Shown here piece after piece: positions 47,901 to 59,300 of a DNA stretch of 64,000 nt (position 1 is its first letter; every line of letters starts with the position of its first letter). The notes under the pieces were generated by a model. The model searched no databases. It was not told where the DNA came from and saw nothing but the letters and a program-made list of their open reading frames with translations. The position numbers and the translations under genes are program-made. This DNA is from Takakia lepidozioides (Eukaryota > Streptophyta > Takakiopsida > Takakiales > Takakiaceae): positions 77,607,053 through 77,671,052 of the forward strand of contig CM060732.1 in NCBI GenBank assembly GCA_030704615.1, written 5' to 3'.

Positions 47901-48344
47901 TGCGTGAAGAGATACTTTGATCTTTGGGGGCTAGAGGCTAATGTCAGCAAATGTGCAGTGGTAGCATTCAACGACAGAGGAGAGGGAGGAAGTGAACTTA
48001 AGTGGCAGTGGGGTAGTCAAGAAATCCCGGTCCTCCCGTCCTACACTTACCTGGGCGTTGAGTTCTCCTCCAATTGTAATTGGGATGCACATATCCGGAA
48101 AGTTGTTCAAACTGGCAAGGGCAAAGCTCTGGGGCTCACTAAATTTTTCCACTGCAGAGGGGTCAACTCTGAGGTTAAGAAAACCATGCTTTGTCGGGAG
48201 TACGGATCTGCTATATGGGTTGATAACTCCAACCAGGCTAAGTCTCTAGAATCCATTCAAGTGGGGGTGCTTAAGGACTGTATGTCAGCATGCTCCAAAA
48301 CAGCCAATGGGGCTGTTTGGGGTGAGTTTGGCATCCGTCCTTAA
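44964..48344 (+). CDS. LINE endonuclease-reverse transcriptase
   Basis: An open frame of about 1,126 codons; the first true ATG is at 45,003 (MGRSRKTTKG). A repeated region (residues about 53-190) precedes an APE-type endonuclease with key motifs LATFNFSGL, AGQETW (catalytic Glu), LLGDCNARVG (Asp/Asn), SIVDYIIMD and TSDHFLVW (catalytic Asp-His). The reverse transcriptase follows: YKAGGPDGIVNELIK, FFLDVKKAYDTVW, QGVAQGCTLSPLLFN and the catalytic box FADD (ALMFADDFAG). The GVxQGCxLSPLLFN form differs from the GLRQGDPLSP form usual in plant L1-type LINEs. The frame ends after GEFGIRP; the coding sequence resumes one frame over. No RNase H is seen. Clade is not assigned. Confidence 0.92.
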   Translation: MTGWRAVLDIGDSMGRSRKTTKGNNFNLRVSNRFDALDEVESKQPEGQDAPKCTEPERPESEGFGTLNGLPILKVYTRRTNSIHGVIVPKPSDGQSVPKCAEPERRVTEGFGTLNGLPILKVYTRRAKSIHGVIVPKQSDGQSAPMCAEPVRRVTERFGTLNDLPILKVYTRRAKSTHGVTVPPLQNGWPSRSNHKLPRRQTIHTQRAGLRLATFNFSGLTNQRKQLEVGQVLRTNDIHICAGQETWETSDKLVGDVIGYKRAGKMCTLKAASAKRGQKGVGFFVRDFLFDNCEIINKGLRYEHSIWLKLNLKGGMSTKDLFVGCVYMPTEGTLSADADKAFEDVKLDCASFLAKGQVVLLGDCNARVGKGIHQDDIIGPFGEDELNSNGRRLINCLEELQLLTLNNRTRGDQVQWTREKSQTGERSIVDYIIMDKILFPQCANVLIDRTDIGTSDHFLVWTEIKRCFPTTKRSVKRSIRKWRIEKFHNEEVKAEYVQALQEALPHFVQSLQELQSRSVNARNEVERAVDSWESFVSSVADKIIGRKLIVCGRAVNWWTNEIKLKIAERRALYKECCHLETNRELWARYYQLRKDINQLVRSQKKLYWDKLYSEINSNHHGGNDKKFWLALQRLYKPKNGQQVQALKTTKGAVVTSSVDIVKTFETHYSILGRTSRSNSEGSSAEWRDTVGKTVPMIQNSPDELEYISMAYNAPISSSEIVEAIEHLNGYKAGGPDGIVNELIKHGGGPMIEALVLLFNLIWKTEMIPFCWRQGVIVNLYKKGDREEPGYYRGITLLNAVGKTFCRVISTRLEVDLESRGCFHEGQAGFRRNRGCVDHIFTLSQIIQGRKKEGKPTYVFFLDVKKAYDTVWRDGLWFRLWSCGIKGKMWRVVHNLYAHTKSCVTVNGQKSNFFDIDQGVAQGCTLSPLLFNVFINQLLKDVESEGFGLRVGDTTIPALMFADDFAGIGETPTNLQELIDCVKRYFDLWGLEANVSKCAVVAFNDRGEGGSELKWQWGSQEIPVLPSYTYLGVEFSSNCNWDAHIRKVVQTGKGKALGLTKFFHCRGVNSEVKKTMLCREYGSAIWVDNSNQAKSLESIQVGVLKDCMSACSKTANGAVWGEFGIRP
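45120..45540 (+). repeat. Three tandem 141-bp (47-codon) coding repeats
   Basis: Units begin near 45,120, 45,261 and 45,402, each encoding a run with EPER/EPVR, GFGTLNGLPILKVYTRR and SIHGVIVPK. The spacing is exactly 141 bp twice, so the frame is kept. Units differ by scattered substitutions. They lie between the start of the LINE main ORF and its endonuclease domain. Confidence 0.9.
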
Positions 48345-48348
48345 GCTC

Positions 48349-49165
48349 CCGATGAGATGAATTCAAGGTCAGATGGTGGGGTCAGCTGCAACATATGCCC
48401 AACACCAGATATCCTAAGTTAATCGACTCTATATCTTGGAAACAGGACCGCCCTGTCAAACAGGCGAAGTCCTGGCAGAAGAGAGTAGAAGAGATCCTCA
48501 AGGACCTGGACCTGGATCCGCAAGTCTTGACCCTGCTGGATAAATCTGACTTAGAGGCTGTAGTGTCCTCAGCCATGTCTGTTGCCATGAGATTGTCTGA
48601 TGAAAATGAAGTTAGGCAGAAAACTTCCCTGAACTTGTTTCCAGTCTGTGACATGGGGGAGGACATCTTGGATGACCTCAAGGGTCTACCCACTCTCGGC
48701 ACTAGACTGAAATTTAAACTCAGGGCAGGAAGCCTACCTTTGAACAGCAAACAGAAGCAGAGAGGAAAGGGAGAGTGCAATTGCCCATTGTGTGGGCAAT
48801 CTGAAGACAGTATTCATTTTCTGATACACTGTCTGGGGTTCTCTCACCAAAGAGACGCTCTCTTCAAATCTATTAAGGGTATTGTGCCTGTACCCCTGTT
48901 TACCAACTTTGAAACTCTCGAGGCTGAGCCAAAAGCCCAGGCCCTCCTGAGGCCTAGTTTTTGGGCAAATCACACACAGCAGATTGATGCTTGTGTGAAG
49001 GGATTTCTACAGGATATCTGGAAAACCCAGATTAATTCTATATATGGAGGTAAGTCTTACTACCAACGTCAGCCCCTGACAGAGGTAGGTTCTGTCCCTT
49101 TTGTTCCTGCTCAAACTGGGCGCGAGGTCAATGGCCACAAGGCTACGGCAAACAACGTCTTATGA
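48349..49165 (+). CDS. LINE C-terminal zinc-tail frame (after frameshift)
   Basis: Continues the main LINE ORF after a one-base shift: FKVRWWGQLQHMPNTRYPK from about 48,364, then 256 codons from 48,395. It contains the C-terminal Cys/His segment CNCPLCGQSEDSIHFLIHC, typical of LINE reverse-transcriptase tails, and runs to NGHKATANNVL near the 3' end. It is not likely to be translated alone; it marks where the element lost its frame. The same segment is what survives in the truncated copy at 39.0-39.5 kb. Confidence 0.85.
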
Positions 49166-49172
49166 GTACAAT

Positions 49173-49963
49173 CTCTACATCACCTACTTTTCTCTCTTCA
49201 TGAAACTGAGGTCACGGGTGGACCATTGCCAGTCCTTTACATCATAAAAATTCCCTTGTTCTTCTATCTCTCTTTCCCTTTTTGTCAACTGAGTAACTCA
49301 CGCATCTACTGGATGGTTAAAAGCCAGGATTGCAAAGCAGGACCTAGCAAGCCTTTATCTGCTAGAATCCATGCGTAACCCTACATCCCAAAACCCTAAG
49401 TGCGATGCTGATTAGTCCACTCCTGGGGAGATGATGGAGATCTTCCAACAGAATTATTTTGGCTAGGCCAGTACATCATGCCCGACAATAGCAGTACAAT
49501 GTGTTCTTGGGGGAATTAGTACCTGGGTTTTCCTTCGTTCTGCCTCTTCCTCCTAATGAACAAACACACAAACCACGCACCCCGTACATCATGTCAGTGT
49601 CTCTTGCTAAGAACATGCATTCACATACAATGTGGCAGTTACAAGTTGAACTTCCATAATGGGCTAAACAAGGTTTGCAATACAAATTACAAAACAAAGA
49701 AGCTAGCTCGAGTACCTAGCAGATACGTCAATATCTTAAATGGGACTACCGTTAACACCAAAACTTGTCACACTAGTATTTCTGGAAGTGATCATTTTTT
49801 ACACGCACACCAGGATTGATCCTAGTTAGAGAGGACTATAAAAGCTCCTGTGGCCAGTGTGAGACCCTACTGTAGCTTTATCTTCCCCAAAACACTTTGC
49901 CAAAACAGAAAGCAGAAAAGAAAGATGAGGGGATGGCAAATTGCCAGGCTGTAATATACGTAC
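49173..49963. other. Spacer between LINE and bZIP gene
   Basis: Should contain the end of the bZIP gene (last intron/exon or 3' UTR). I could not find its expected final exon here. No other feature is seen. Confidence 0.35.
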
Positions 49964-51777
49964 AGTCTTTCTCATGGATAGGTGCTGCTTCCTAAGTCTC
50001 ATGTTCTCTTCCTTCAGTTGCGTAACTTCTGCTTCCAACTCCACTGTGTATGCCTACAAACCCCCACAAAGAACAAATTCTCCATTTACCCATCTCTATA
50101 CAACTAAGAGTGTACCAATGGCAAGTAATTTGCATCAAGCTATTTGTCAAATGCAATTTTGGTAAAATTTCTGTATGGTTGCAACTTACTATGGTTCACA
50201 AAGGAACCATAGGATGCATTATTTTCAACTGCAGTTGCTGAACCTACATGCTGCAATAGTGGTCACAGGTCTCTAACGTGCTTCCTTGGACTGGCATGCC
50301 TCTCTCTCCACATTAGGTTACAATATGAACGGTTGAAAAACATTACATGCAACTGACCTGTTTTCGAGCCCTTGAGCGTGCAGCCGATTCCCGGTTCTTG
50401 ATCATCCTCCTTTGCCGTCTCTCCACTACCCTCTCCACAGGGCCCTCTCCCCTCCTCTTTCTTCCTGCCTGAACTCCCTCCATCCCATAATGCATAGGGG
50501 ACAAACCATTGTGTCCACTGTCTGAGTCGGGGCTGGGCGGGGATTCTGGGGCAATCCCCATATTCACCCCCATACCCATTCCTCCCCCTCCCATTCTCAT
50601 TGCTAATCCGCCACCCGGCATACCACCTGCCATGTTAGGCCCCATGCCCCCACCCATGGGCCCTGCCAGCCCCATGCCCACCATGCCAGCCATCTGTACC
50701 ACATGCCCGGGTCCTTTAGCCATCCTATTGGCTGCACTGGCATAAGCCGCTGCTTGCTGTTGAAGCATGTGTTGTTGCTGCATACTTTGAAGCCAGCCTG
50801 CCTGCCAATTTGATCCACATTTGAAGGATCTGTTATTTGATGGCTTGGCTAATTGTGACAAACTCCGTCTCCCATTGCAATCTGGGAGTAACCATCCTAG
50901 TTCACATCTACCAATAATGTTCAATCAAGTTGCACATGGTTATCCCTGCTTCCGAGCATAGCCGGTGGTGCATGCTTAAATTAACAAGAGGCAAGTACAA
51001 TACACCACCAACGATAGGAACTATTTCAAGAGCACGCCAAATAAATACCTGTTGCTGAGAAGCAGCTTGAGTTTTGAAGGCATCTATTTGCATGCTGTCA
51101 ACTGTCGCTTGACTGGGATGCGCATTGGCAGTAGAAAGAGAGAGTATAGGTGCAATGTCTCCTCCTGCCCGGTCCCCTCCACCCTGTCCGTCTCTCTCTA
51201 CTGACCCAAGGCCACCGCCAGCTGAAGAGAAGCCTTGGTTCCCAGAATCCGGATCGTCTCTAACCACTCCAGCTCTCACTAAGAAGTCTTCCAGTGTCAT
51301 CTCTCCAAAAGTGCCCTGACGCTGTTGTTGTTGTACACTGCTAGGGGCTCCTCCTCCAGCGTCGAATGTACCCCGACGAATATCTCTCCATACTTCGTCA
51401 ACCGTTTTCAAGCCAAGCGTCTCTGGGAGAGTTATTGACCCCTGCCTCTGCAGGCTGGGTTGCCGGGTAAGCATCCCACTGGACCCTGTTCCACCTTCCC
51501 CAGTTCCTCCCATGGCAGCGGCCATGGCTTGACTCTCTTCTGCAGTCCATATGTTCTTCAAAAACTCATCCATGTTCATAGATCCGAAATGCTTACCAGG
51601 ATCAGTGATCGCATTTTGAAACTCGTCAAGAGTGAGAGAGTAGATAGATGACTGCCTTGCGAGCGAGTTGAACCGGGTGATCCCGCTAGCGACATTGGAA
51701 GGCATGCCGTTGCTGGCATTTGATGGACCTGCAGGCTGGGGCTGTGTTTCTTGGGGACTCTCAGACTGCGGGCTCAT
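49964..51777 (-). CDS. ABI5/AREB/ABF-type bZIP transcription factor, 3' end not found
   Basis: Three in-phase exons, 51777-51049, 50801-50358 and 50053-49964, give 421 residues. The family mediates ABA-responsive transcription by binding ABRE (ACGTG) sites and is activated by SnRK2 phosphorylation. C1: RQSSIYSLTLDEFQN (about residues 36-50, with a RQxS SnRK2 site), then GSMNMDEFLKNIWTAEE. C2: RQGSITLP...KTVDEVWRDI. C3: GEMTLEDFLVRAGVV. A Met/Gly-rich region fills exon 2. The basic region is RRMIKNRESAARSRARKQ, followed by AYTVELEAEVTQLKEENMRLR, the leucine zipper. A donor ACT|GTACGT ends exon 3. The C-terminal C4 motif exon expected in this family was not located before the LINE at 49.2 kb. 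Confidence 0.9.
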
Positions 51778-54700
51778 CGTTCCTTGCCAAGCTGCAGCAG
51801 CTTCAGGTGGAGTCCGCTGCTTCTCAAGCGCTAAGGTTCTTCGTGCAGCCCGATCGCGCGCCCGACTACGGGCGTCTGGAGCTGCCAGCGCTGCCAGCTT
51901 ATATTACAAAGCAAAGAAATTCAAAGGATTGAGAGAGGATTGAAGCCAGACCCCTGCCTCCCTTGTGCCTGTGTGTGTGTATTTCTCACTGACGACAGAG
52001 CCTCTGCTTCCACAATCTGCTCATTGAAATCTTGCCAATCCGAGAGCCTGATCATGTGCACATGACCTTGTCATTGAACTCCTGAAAATTTGAGCTACTG
52101 AAACTCCACCTACTCCCAGTCGATCTGTATACTGCAGAGACAGAACAAACCTTGCATACATCTAAGAATAAGAAGAAGCGAGAGAAGAGGGAAAGATAGA
52201 ATCCACACCGACTACTGTTTGAAACCACAATCAAGAACCTAAAGACAGATTGAATCAGGAAAGAGAAAGCAAGAAAATCTGAAAGCAAAGATACCAAATC
52301 GAAATCACCAAATGTACCATACTACGAGAGACGTGATCCAAAGGAGATGGGATCAAAGGACATGTTAGAGTTCAAAGCTTCGATTATTAAGGAAACGAAA
52401 CAAAACTCGGAAAAAAAAATGGGACTCGAGGAGGAGTCACAAAAGCAAAGAGAGAACCGAGTTCAAAAAAACTTTAACAACCAAAAAAAAACTAAAACCA
52501 CCAGCTCGCCGTACTCCCATGAGCTAGGAAACGAACCAGTCGAGCGATAAGAGAGAGAGACGGAAGGCAGCGTCGGCCGAGCCCCGTGGCGATCGCTGCA
52601 CGCCCTGCTCCTGGCTTGAGGGGTTTGAAAAACCAGCCCTGCGAGCGTGCACATTCTTTGTTAACGTGGCGCTGCCACTGCCTGCCACGCTACCCCTCTT
52701 CGTCTTCCTTCCACCACCCGACCGTACCCGCCCACCCTTGCTCCCGGTTGGGAACGATGCCTATGATTTTTATTTCATTTTTCTTCTTTTTAGTTTTTAG
52801 TTTTTAGTTTTTAGTTTGTTTTTGGACAGTAGACAGTAGCCTCAAGAAAAAAATGAAATTGTGTAATAATATCATTGGCATGGTGTTGAAGAAAGGGATG
52901 CAGAAAACATATTTGTATCGTCCGGAGCCGTCACATCGGCATGCGCTGCGCCGTCGAGATCCCTGTTCAGGATGTTGATGTAATTTGGACTGAAAGTTAT
53001 ATTTATATTTAATCTGATATTTTAAAAACAACAACCCCAAGTGTTTGTCATGGTAGCTACCACTTCCTGCAATCCGGTATCAACCATTAGGTTCAATCTC
53101 AAGATTCACTCCCATAGCCATAGAGACTGTAGCTTTCCTTTCGGCAGCAAGCTTACGCGTCTTGCCTTAGGCATTCAAAGGGCACAAGCCATGTCTATTT
53201 TGCGTCTTGCCTTAAGTCTACGAAGGGCACAACTGCTATGTCTATACCGCGTCTTGCCTTAAGTCTACGAAGGCACAACTGCTATGTCTATACTACGACT
53301 TGCCTTAAGTCTACGGAGGGCACATTTGTTATGTCTATTTTGCGTCTTGCCGTATGCCTACAAAGGGCACAAGCAATGCAGAGGTAGCCTCCAAGCTTCT
53401 CAAACAGCATTTTTTTTCTTGGCGAATTCTCACCAAATTTCGACCTCAAAAATAAAATAAAATATTCTGTCGCAATCCCCTGTTTTTTATGGATGAAATC
53501 ACCAAACTTCTCAATAATTATGGATGATATTGCAAAATATGAATGATATAAATGGATGAAAATTCCTAGGAAAATGATTCTATCCAAATTTCACTGGATG
53601 AACAGAATATACGGCTATTTCTTGTAGCCACTCGTGCTGTTTTCCAAATTTCGAAAACAAATCGCTGCTCCCAACCCCCACCCTTTTGGACTCGGTGATC
53701 TAAGTTAGGTACTTCCGGCAGTAGGCGATTGGCTTAATTCGCTTGTTGTCACTTTATTTCCCTTTCCGTATGGGGCTTTACTTCTTTGTTACAGATCCTT
53801 TTTGTCTCACGTACAGTCACTTGCTTCATTGGGGTCTTTGGTTTGTTTCAAGTAAAAAGGTGAAAAGCCTCACGCCATGCTGCACACTCTGCAAGGGAAA
53901 CCGCAAGTGTCGATTTGCTGTTTACTCTTTTCCATTCTAGACAAATATTTAAGGAAAATAACTTATCCTTCCGTTCTAAATTGAAAAACTTTACCAGGCG
54001 AGTAAGGCTACAGAGTGACACCAACGAGAAACAAGGATGAATATCAGATATATCATCTGTCGAGGGACGCAAAAGTCGGGACACATTCATCCATCTCGTA
54101 CGGCACGACTTCGTCACGGTCTGCAATTTGCATGGGCTATTGAATGGCGAAATGACGGCGCCTGGACGCCGGCCACCTGGCAGACGGCGACGCGCTGGAA
54201 AGCCGGGCCACCCATCCAGTGCCACAGAGCACGGCTTTGCAAAGCCACCACACGTGGCGGCCCCCGGACCCCTGCCCACCCCTTTGCATTATTCCCTTGC
54301 GCTCTACTTTAGCTCGCCCGAGCCGCCTGTTACTACTAGGGTTACTAGTTACCCGCCAACGGATGGACCAGTCACTGACCTAATTTCATTCATCCACACT
54401 TTACGCTTTACGCACGTGGGCTTACTATTATTATATGTTACTGAACTCCCCGAACCGTGCGACGGGCGACAAGTGGACGGACCAGCACTGAAGCCTCGTT
54501 CAACTCGTGTATTAGCCGACCGGTTCTACGTACATACGGCGCGCATACGAAACCGGCTGGGGCAGACGGATGGATGACTACATCCATTCATCCCGCTATG
54601 TTGTGTGCCACACCTCTCTCACATCCTCTTCAGTGGTGATGGGGACTGCCTTTGTTGAGATGTTTAGAAAAGCATAGCACTGCCTGCCCGTTGCGCACAA

Positions 54701-55876
54701 CAAATGCTCCAGAAAAAAATTTCAGTGAATGTTTCAAAGATGGGAAGAATCGGGATGAAAGGCTATCAACTTCCGCACAAAAATCAGTTCCCTCACTAGT
54801 CGTGCTTAGATTGACATTGTCATACCACCAAAAAGCACAATCCTCAGTCTTGGTTGATGCACAATAGGCAGTCTATGAGATTTTGGAAGGCCGATGCTTG
54901 GCACTGGTTTTCTGGAGTCGAATTGACGTGCCAATGTTTGCAACCAGAAACCTAGTATACCATGTCAGATGGGATCCGAAGCAATTATGTATAATAACAT
55001 GCCCGCGTAATTCACCAATGAAAAAAGTGTACATGGCCCTTTTAAGTCGACAAATTCAAACAACTTCCGCCAAGCAGCTCCTCTGCTTTTGACCTACGCT
55101 CTGAACAGACTCAGAATTGAGCACACAAAAGCTGCATACGCACACTCATATCTTTTAAGCTAAAGCAACCCACTGTGCCAACTGTTAACCACACCACTTA
55201 CCTGTAGATGTCACCCAAAAAAAAGAAAAAAAAATCAATTTAGAAGCGAAGATAGAAGCAAGATGGAAAGCAAAGACAATCAACTGAATGCCTTTACACT
55301 CCACCCAACTGCCTACCGAACTGCTTGGATGAGCCCAAGGCTATAATCCGTATGAGAATCTTGACGTACTTACCATAAATGAGAGGAGCAGCACACAAGT
55401 TCAGAAATCCAATAGGATAGTATGCCATGAATGGGAAACCACAATTCAAAGATCAATCAGCTGAGAAGAAACTAACCTTTCTTTGATAACCGACAAAGGA
55501 TTGAGCTCGAGCAAGTGACCTATGTAGACGCAATGCTTAGGGTGGTGAAGTTGCAGATTGTAGGGGCTCCAACTCAACCAGCTCTTGTTCCTTTGGCACC
55601 TGCAAACGCCAACATCCCTTCCACAGTTCCTAACTCAGTTCTGTGGTAAAAGTGCAAACTCCTGAGGATAATCCTCACCAAGTAACACTCCCTCAATCAA
55701 ATCAATACCAACCCACTCCACCAGATGGAAGCAGTTGTTCCAAGCTCCTTCAAGATCCAAGATGAGGCATAATCTGCATGCAGAGCCTCTTAATCATGGA
55801 TCTCCCTGCAATCCATATGCACAACGCACAAGCCACCTTTAAAATGTCCTGAAGGTGGGAGAAGGAAAACTGCAGC
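51778..55876. other. Intergenic, bZIP promoter side
   Basis: Includes the bZIP leader/promoter (to about 52,700, with a G+C-rich segment near 52,560-52,740), a minisatellite (listed), a G+C-rich stretch at about 54,140-54,260 and the 3' flank of the second AUX/IAA-related locus. No gene is supported. Confidence 0.4.
53157..53385. repeat. Minisatellite, five units of 45-47 bp
   Basis: Units start at about 53,157, 53,202, 53,249, 53,295 and 53,342. Each begins GCGTCTTGCC (ACGACTTGCC in unit 4), followed by a GGGCACA segment (GGCACA in unit 3) and, in units 1-4, ATGTCTAT. The units are 10-20% diverged. Non-coding. Confidence 0.92.
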
Positions 55877-56331
55877 CTAGTAGCCCTTGACTTGACCATG
55901 ACTGAAGAGCACTAAGTTTGGGGTAGGATTGTCTCCCCCCTCATTCTCTAACAAAAACTCGGGTTGGTCTACATGCACGTATATTGTCTTATAGGAAGGG
56001 CAGGCTACCTCGCAACATTTAAGCTTCCTGATAGCATCCACTAGCCGCGCATCGCCAGCCACTTTTCGACAGTTTTGAATTAGATTCTCACGAGAAAGTC
56101 TCCCAGCCTGAAAACACAAGGTTGCCACAAATTGTGCTTACTGCTCAACTTCGAGTTACACAAAGGTTCAAACAATTGAAGAGATGAGTTCCGGGAAGAT
56201 AGCCTGCAGTGTAGCACCTTGAAGCTCAAATAGTGCTGCTGCAATAGGAGGAGCTGTGATGGTGCCAGCTGTGGTTGTAAAACATGGAACAGACTGGCGA
56301 ATGATAGGCAGGTTGACGTGGGGCCCTGCAC
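55877..56331 (-). CDS. RST-like C-terminal exons of chimeric locus
   Basis: Exons 56331-56174 and 56107-55877 fit in phase with the PARP exon. The second encodes AGRLSRENLIQNCRKVAGD, ARLVDAIRKLK, which matches the second half of the RST domain (SREELIxxxRxIxGDxxLxxxI). The first half (LPIIRQSVPCFTTT...) is diverged, and the donor used (ATT|GTTTGA) is weak; an alternative donor CAAG|GTGCTA is out of phase. The frame ends 50 residues after the RST match. Confidence 0.6.
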
Positions 56332-59300
56332 CTGCCACAAGCACATTTACCCACCTCATTAGGCCATGGCTCTGCTCTCAATTGTGTCTTAGACCATCCA
56401 CACCAATGAGTACACACAATCCCTGCACCCACACACCAATCTGCATTGAAAGAACAAGTTATCCTTTTGCAAGCCTTTCCACTGCCTGTCTTCTGCAAAT
56501 ACAAATAACCAATAAACCACAACCCTGCAACATCTCCGGCCACCAATGGCTATCACAAGTTCAACCGACTATTTAATATCAGGAACACTCCAAAAAAAGA
56601 ATGAACTACTTGACTCAGATATCAGGCAAGAGTCACTATCCAATCCCGAAGGCAACAAGTGCACACTATGACGACAGAGAGCAGTTTCAACCATGTGAGA
56701 TCAACAGACCTGGCTGTACATGGGTGAAGGCCTCCCCAATACTTCAGTACATCTCCTTGCATTTCCTCCTGTTGTTTCAAGTTTTATCTCTGGTACACTC
56801 ACTTTTCCGGGAAGCTGCCTCTGCTTACCTCTGACTGCTGCGATCACCGCTGTAGACAAACATAAGCAAGCTTCAGCCAGGACCTTTACTGAAGACCCAT
56901 AACCTGAACAGCACCCTCAGCAAACAACGACTGCTGCACCAACGGAACTTGGACAGTTTACCCGGAGGAATGTAAAGCAAAAACACTTACCGTGCCATTG
57001 AGGAGAGAGCTTGAATCGTATGACATAAAGGGGTAAAATGTGAGTGTTCATGTGTGTACTCCACACAATCAACCGCTTGGGAGCAAGCAGTTCATCTACA
57101 CCAGTGTCAAAGTGCTCACTACTAGGGTGGAACTGATCTGAGCCTGGCTTCACCAACTCTGTTGCCCCTAGTATGACTTGACACAACACAATGTGCTGCT
57201 CCCCATTTTCATCATTATCTGCATATACCACACTGCACCCCAAACCCTCATGTAATCTCACTACCAGTACAACACACCATAACACATCTCAAATTCTGAC
57301 TGCTCTCAATCAAAACATCACAACCAACCCTCTGCCCTTGCTAAAAGAAGGAAATTTTCAAAAATATGATGTAGGGATGACAAGAACTACAAGCTCTGTC
57401 TATCCAGTTCACCATTCATATTGTTGACAAAATGCTTCACCTGACATCAGCATGATTTTCTGGGGCAAGATAAACTCCAACACCATAAGCTGAACCATTC
57501 TTCGGTTTTCTAGGCTGCCCAAAGCCATGGAGAATGATTCCAGATACGCCCATCTTTGAAGTCCCATGCCAGCCATATTGCACATTGGCATCTCTTCGAG
57601 TCTGTTTTGTCAACTCTTTCCATCTTTCAAAGCCTTGCCGTCGTGCCTTTCCTGCAGGGCTAGAGTGATTATCTTGATAGATTGCCTTGATATCCACACC
57701 CGAACTAAAAAGACCGAGTCCTGCCAGGAAGTGTGTTTTCACTTTTTCAAATTCTTTGTCTCCATCATGCAGCCTCATAAGCTTGTTATCTAGTAAAGCA
57801 TAGTCATGACCACTCCCCAAATTGAGAGTCTGCTCTTTTGAAACCCCTGCATGATGCTTGACTTGTCCAGATATCACTTTTACATCTGCTGCCTCATGCC
57901 CTGAGTTTCCTCCATTGCTTGTGATTTCACTCCCAGATGGTCCTTCATGAGAGGTCCCAGACATCCCTGCCATACCTTCAACAAACCTGCTCCTGGTCTC
58001 AAAGAAATTACCATTCCTGGACTCAAAAACCGGACCTCCAATGTCCTCAGAAAAGCGACGCTTGGCACCAGCCAGACCTCCAGTCTCAGATGCTGGAATG
58101 GCAATCCTGGATAATGGAGGTGAGCCATTCTGCCTGCAAGAAAATCCACTACAAACGCACGGCCCTCATGCTGTTGCAAGCTCTGTAGCATGCAGTGATC
58201 AGGAGTATCCCCTGCACGTTGGTTCTCTGCTGTAGCTTCCTTCATACTCTGGGCATGCTGGCCATAGTACAGCTTGGAAATTTCCTGCAAGTTACGAGTT
58301 CCATCAAGACCAAGGAGACCATCTTGGGACAAACAGGATACAGGGGTCTCCTCGCGGTGCCTCACCTCCGGGACTGATTGGGATGGTTGCAGACCGTGCA
58401 TGGAATCATGTCCTCTTACCCCAGAGGTAGCTGTTAGGGCAGATTCAACAAGGCTGCATTGCATCCCCTGCATCTCCTTGGGTGAATGGTTCGCAGAAAG
58501 GGAGCCTTCCTGCATTATCCTCTCTTGCTTCAGCCTCTCCATACTACTGGTTTGATGACGGGTACCTCTTCCATAAGACGCCATTCCTAGAGGTTTCTCT
58601 CCAATGCATCCTTCCCCGTTTCTCTCATATTTCGCAGGCCATGCCCTTTCCTTAGCACAGGAGATTTCTTGAGAGAATACAGGTAGTTGTGGGGCCAGAA
58701 GCTGTACCTTGTCCTGCTGAAGTTGGTTCATCTCCATCATAGAGCACCTTCCCAGGGGCCGAAACATATAGTTTTCCAACCTGTCCTCAGCAGGTGCCAC
58801 CTCAAGGTCCAGTCTTAAGCTTTCAGTCATGCCTGGGGAGTTTTTAGCATGCTTCCCATGTCGTTTTTGCAAGGAGTCAAAAGCACTCCTCCCTGTCAGT
58901 GTGTGGACATCATTGGAAGCAGCAAACTCCCAATCCATTGCATTCCTGTTGTGAGCAGCATATGAACTCGTTTCAGAGACAGATTCACGGTCTATTGCAG
59001 AACTGTTCTCAAAGTCCCCACCTGCCCTAGTCTCAGGTTCACTTTGGTCTATACAGGCAGCTTCTCCAGTCGCAGGAAGACCTCCACTCTGTAGAGCATT
59101 TGAAACATGCTCTTGCAGATGATGCCCGGCAGAGGTAATGGCACCACCCTGAAAGGAGGATATGTGGTCTCCCCCTTCTTTTGTGTTTCTACCAATCAGA
59201 AGAATGGCAGGTGGGCCTAGCTGCAGTTCCGTAGCACGTAAGTTCAAGTTGCACTGCACTGTCTCTGCATGTGTGAGACATTGTGAGCTCTCCAGACTCT

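Larger units (their letters stand above)
44400..49172 (+). mobile_element. Nearly intact non-LTR retrotransposon (LINE)
   Basis: Contains an upstream frame, a long endonuclease-reverse transcriptase ORF and a zinc-tail frame (listed separately). The 3' end (...GGCTACGGCAAACAACGTC, then TTATGAGTAC) is shared with the 5'-truncated copies at 39,003-39,462 and 62,972-63,014, which fixes the 3' boundary at about 49,172. The 5' boundary (about 44,400) is a guess. No LTRs are seen. Apart from one frameshift near 48,350 the coding region is open over 4 kb, suggesting recent insertion. Confidence 0.9.

Noticed and set aside
53157-53385. A CRISPR-like array
   Set aside because: Adjacent diverged units of 45-47 bp without separate unique spacers, in a plant genome; it is a minisatellite.
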